Positions 61,650 through 64,000 of a DNA stretch of 64,000 nt are shown piece by piece (the first letter of the stretch is position 1; each line of letters opens with the position of its first letter). Below the pieces are notes generated by a model. That model saw nothing but the letters and a program-made list of their open reading frames with translations, was not told where the DNA came from and ran no database searches. Origin of the DNA: Cyclobacteriaceae bacterium (lineage in GTDB: Bacteria; Bacteroidota; Bacteroidia; Cytophagales; Cyclobacteriaceae); contig JANWWN010000011.1 in assembly GCA_025055435.1 (NCBI GenBank), positions 1 through 64,000 of the forward strand. The letters run 5' to 3'. The translations under genes were made by a program, and so were the position numbers.

Positions 61650-62831
61650 TTAATTATCGAGACCGAGTTCTTTGTAACGCTTTTCGATACGCTTTACCTG
61701 AGCCTCCATGCCCAGATCAACATAAATCAGGTACAACGCGTCGAGCACTTCAGTATCGGAAGGATTGAGCTGCTCGGCCTTTTCCCAATACGGCAAAGCA
61801 GCCTTCAGTTTTTCCACATAAACTTTATCTAGTTCATACCGCTTTTTCTTGTCGGCTTCACTTATGCCAAGGCTGGCCATTTCTTTTTTGATCTTTTCAG
61901 CATCTACATAATAACACTTGGCCAGTAGTATCTGTGCATCGAATGATTTCGGGTCAATTTGCAAAGCGCGCTGTGCACTGGCCTTGGCTTCATCGTATTC
62001 CTTCGATTGGAAGTGGGTATAAGCAAGGTAATAGTGCAGGATAAAATTGTTGGGCTCCGATTTAATGGCTTCCTGTAATCCGGCCTTGGCTTCGTTTATC
62101 CGGTTTAGTTCGAGCAAATACTGAATTTCCAGCTTCGGTATCTCCATATTGCGCGGAAATTTGACTTTAGCCTGACGCGCAACTTCAACTGCTTTATCTT
62201 TCTGATTGTTTAAAGCGTACGCATTGATGATAACATAGTAGGCCTCAACCATTTTGCCTCCATTTTTCAGATAGGTTTCCATATAGGTCCTGGCCTGCTG
62301 ATAGTTTTCATCGGCGTTAGCGGCTACTCCGGCATAAAAGTACGAGGTAGTGTCATCCGGCTTGAGCTGCTGACTTTTTTCAAAGTTTTTGATGGCCGTT
62401 TTAAAGTCATCCTCCTGATAAGCCATCGCACCTTTATTCAGGTAATAACCGGCAAGTTGGTCGATGGCCAAAGTTTTCGGCACCGGAAAACCACCCTGAT
62501 TGGTATAGAACAAATCGCTTTTATTACCCTTAAGTTCATCGGCCTTTTTAAAGGCATCGCGTGCTTTTTCAAAGGCATTGGGATCTAGGTTGTGAACAGC
62601 CGGGTTTGATGAAGTATCAATGGTGGCATAAATCAGGCCCGCATATAGCCATGTTTTCGGATCGAGCGAAAGCTTCGGATCGGTCATGCTCACGTCAATA
62701 ATTTCCTTGGCTTCCTTGTATTTGCCGTAGTTCCAGGAATTAAAAGCTTTGTTAATGTTTGGCTTTACCGGCTTTTGAGCAAATACCACAGCCACTGCAC
62801 ATACAAGATACAAAGTGAGTAATCGTTTCAT
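61650..62831 (-). CDS. Secreted tetratricopeptide-repeat protein next to gyrA
   Basis: 393 residues with signal peptide (MKRLLTLYLVCAVAVVFAQ) and about eight TPR-like units (for example NFEKSQQLKPDDTTSYFYAG). Many Lys/Asp/Tyr residues suit a periplasmic scaffold. A TPR gene just after gyrA is a frequent Bacteroidota arrangement. It starts 20 bases after the gyrA stop and may be co-transcribed. Confidence 0.85.
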   Translation of the reverse strand: MKRLLTLYLVCAVAVVFAQKPVKPNINKAFNSWNYGKYKEAKEIIDVSMTDPKLSLDPKTWLYAGLIYATIDTSSNPAVHNLDPNAFEKARDAFKKADELKGNKSDLFYTNQGGFPVPKTLAIDQLAGYYLNKGAMAYQEDDFKTAIKNFEKSQQLKPDDTTSYFYAGVAANADENYQQARTYMETYLKNGGKMVEAYYVIINAYALNNQKDKAVEVARQAKVKFPRNMEIPKLEIQYLLELNRINEAKAGLQEAIKSEPNNFILHYYLAYTHFQSKEYDEAKASAQRALQIDPKSFDAQILLAKCYYVDAEKIKKEMASLGISEADKKKRYELDKVYVEKLKAALPYWEKAEQLNPSDTEVLDALYLIYVDLGMEAQVKRIEKRYKELGLDN

Positions 62832-62851
62832 GGTTAAAATTTAATTGTTTA

Positions 62852-64000
62852 TTAATCGTTGTTGATGGACTCCATCCGTTGAATTTTTTCAACCGAGGAT
62901 ATCCGGTCATCCTCATTCAATTTAATCAACCGTACGCCCTGCGTGGCACGTCCCATCACACGCAGCTCGCTTACTTTTATGCGAATGGTTATGCCCGACC
63001 GGTTGATAATCATCAGCTCATCCTCATCACTTACTTCCTTGATTGCAACAAGCCTGCCAGTTTTTTCGGTGATGTTGATGGTTTTAACGCCCTTTCCTCC
63101 TCGTTTGGTTATTCGGTAATCCTCCAGTGCAGAGCGTTTTCCGTAACCTTTTTCGGAAACTACGAGCAAATTTACATCGGGACGGGTTATGCACACCATA
63201 CCTATTACGCGATCGGAGGAAGAATCGAGCGTAACACCGCGCACACCTGCAGCTGTCCGTCCCATGGGTCGCACATCGCTTTCGTGAAAGCGAACGGCTT
63301 TACCTTCTGATTTTGCTATGACAATCTCGTTATCGCCATTGGTAAGCGAGGCATTGATCAGGCGGTCGCCTTCCTTGATGGTGATAGCCTGAATGCCACC
63401 CTGCCGGGGCCGTGAATACGCTTCGAGGGCTGTTTTCTTGATGGTGCCTTTCTCCGTACAGAGGATAACGAAATTATTATTGAGGTAACTTTCATCTTCC
63501 AGGTTCTGCACATTGATAATGGCTTTAACGGCATCGCCCGGGTCAATCTGAATAAGATTTTGAATGGCCCGCCCTTTCGATGCCTTGGTACCCTCCGGAA
63601 TCTCGTATGCTTTTTTCCAGTAAACTTTTCCCTGCTCCGTGAAAATCAACAGATAGTTGTGGGCCTGGGCGATGAAGAGGTGCTCGGTAAAGTCATCTTC
63701 TTTGGTGGCCGCTCCGCGCGAACCTACTCCTCCACGGCCCTGCGTGCGGTATTCGGAAAGAGAGGTGCGTTTAATGTACCCCTGATTGGATATGGTGATC
63801 ACCATATCTTCGTTGGGGATGATGTCTTCAATGGTGATATCCTCTTCGGTCTGAACGATTTCGGTCCTGCGCTTATCGCCATAACGTTCTTTAAGTTCTT
63901 TCAGCTCATCCTTGATGATCTGCATGCGCAGTTTCTCATCACCCAGAATGGCGGTAAGTTTGGCTATGAGTTCTTTTACCTCTTTATACTCCTGCTGAAT
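62852..64000 (-). CDS. gyrA: DNA gyrase subunit A, C-terminal part (partial)
   Basis: The reading frame continues beyond the track ORF to the window edge (residues IQQEYKEVKELIAKLTAILGDE before its first Met). The visible part is the end of the tower/coiled-coil region (AKLTAILGDEKLRMQIIKDEL) and the C-terminal beta-pinwheel with repeated blades, for example GYIKRTSLSEYRTQGRGGVG, where QGRGGVG sits at the GyrA-box position (consensus QRRGGKG), and later GKSxRF-like and RITKRGGKGVKT strands. Catalytic Tyr and the breakage-reunion domain lie outside the window. The C-terminal domain wraps DNA and allows negative supercoiling. Confidence 0.95.
   Translation of the reverse strand: MQQEYKEVKELIAKLTAILGDEKLRMQIIKDELKELKERYGDKRRTEIVQTEEDITIEDIIPNEDMVITISNQGYIKRTSLSEYRTQGRGGVGSRGAATKEDDFTEHLFIAQAHNYLLIFTEQGKVYWKKAYEIPEGTKASKGRAIQNLIQIDPGDAVKAIINVQNLEDESYLNNNFVILCTEKGTIKKTALEAYSRPRQGGIQAITIKEGDRLINASLTNGDNEIVIAKSEGKAVRFHESDVRPMGRTAAGVRGVTLDSSSDRVIGMVCITRPDVNLLVVSEKGYGKRSALEDYRITKRGGKGVKTINITEKTGRLVAIKEVSDEDELMIINRSGITIRIKVSELRVMGRATQGVRLIKLNEDDRISSVEKIQRMESINND

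Overview
The window looks like chromosomal core DNA of a member of the Bacteroidota, most likely a Cytophagales-type bacterium. The grounds are the families present: DUF3667, DUF1015, DUF4159, DUF6913-like, PrsW, a BlaI/BlaR1 pair with TonB C-terminal domains, the small H1-like protein, a serine palmitoyltransferase-type enzyme, an LpxH-like hydrolase next to an MJ1255-type glycosyltransferase, and GH127. Genes lack obvious Shine-Dalgarno sequences, and some are preceded by TAnnTTTG boxes. I see no tRNA, rRNA, insertion sequence, prophage or CRISPR array. Genes are dense and many neighbours overlap by 1-8 bases (TGATG, TAATG, ATGA), suggesting translational coupling.

Layout. 1-9.4 kb: the tail of an unknown gene, a membrane-anchored protein made of 30 nine-residue repeats, a large protease-propeller-barrel fusion, PrsW, and, on the minus strand, two secreted amidohydrolase-family proteins of which only one domain keeps metal ligands. 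9.5-24.8 kb: DUF2784-like protein, transketolase C-terminal half, ArsC, a phosphoserine phosphatase/phosphoglycerate dehydrogenase fusion, a possible structured RNA, SerC, an M1 peptidase, LigA, a DUF6913-like protein, DapA, a small H1-like gene missed by the ORF track, a serine palmitoyltransferase-like enzyme, DUF1015, Maf and a CPBP protease. 24.8-32.8 kb: three glycosyltransferases, pyrophosphatase, an HlyD-TolC pair coupled to serine dehydratase beta, and ThyA. 32.8-40.8 kb: an unknown lipoprotein, two paralogous small barrels, DUF4159, BlaI/BlaR1 and an acyl-CoA dehydrogenase/oxidase. 41-54.4 kb: glycosyltransferase plus LpxH-like, TrmB, FolC, UbiB-like kinase with a TetR-like regulator, a fatty acid hydroxylase operon, an exported sulfurtransferase, a small possible eRF1-fold protein, DUF3667, TPR proteins and Ku. 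54.5-61.6 kb: a four-gene minus-strand operon (GH127, aldose epimerase lipoprotein, a glycosidase-like protein with a formylglycine-enzyme-like tail, a phospholipase D-like synthase). 61.6-64 kb: a TPR protein and gyrA, which runs off the window.

How the genes fit together. SerB-SerA and SerC together supply all three steps of serine synthesis from 3-phosphoglycerate. Serine is the substrate of the nearby serine palmitoyltransferase-like enzyme (sphingolipid synthesis) and of SdaAB, whose alpha part is not seen here. BlaI/BlaR1 is a self-contained sensor-repressor unit with a visible palindromic operator. The GH127 operon looks like a carbohydrate-degradation unit. The best leads for new biology are the nonapeptide-repeat protein, the possible RNA before serC, the degenerate amidohydrolases, the BlaR1 with tandem TonB domains, the glycosidase/pseudo-FGE fusion, and the seven-base repeat arrays that recur between genes.
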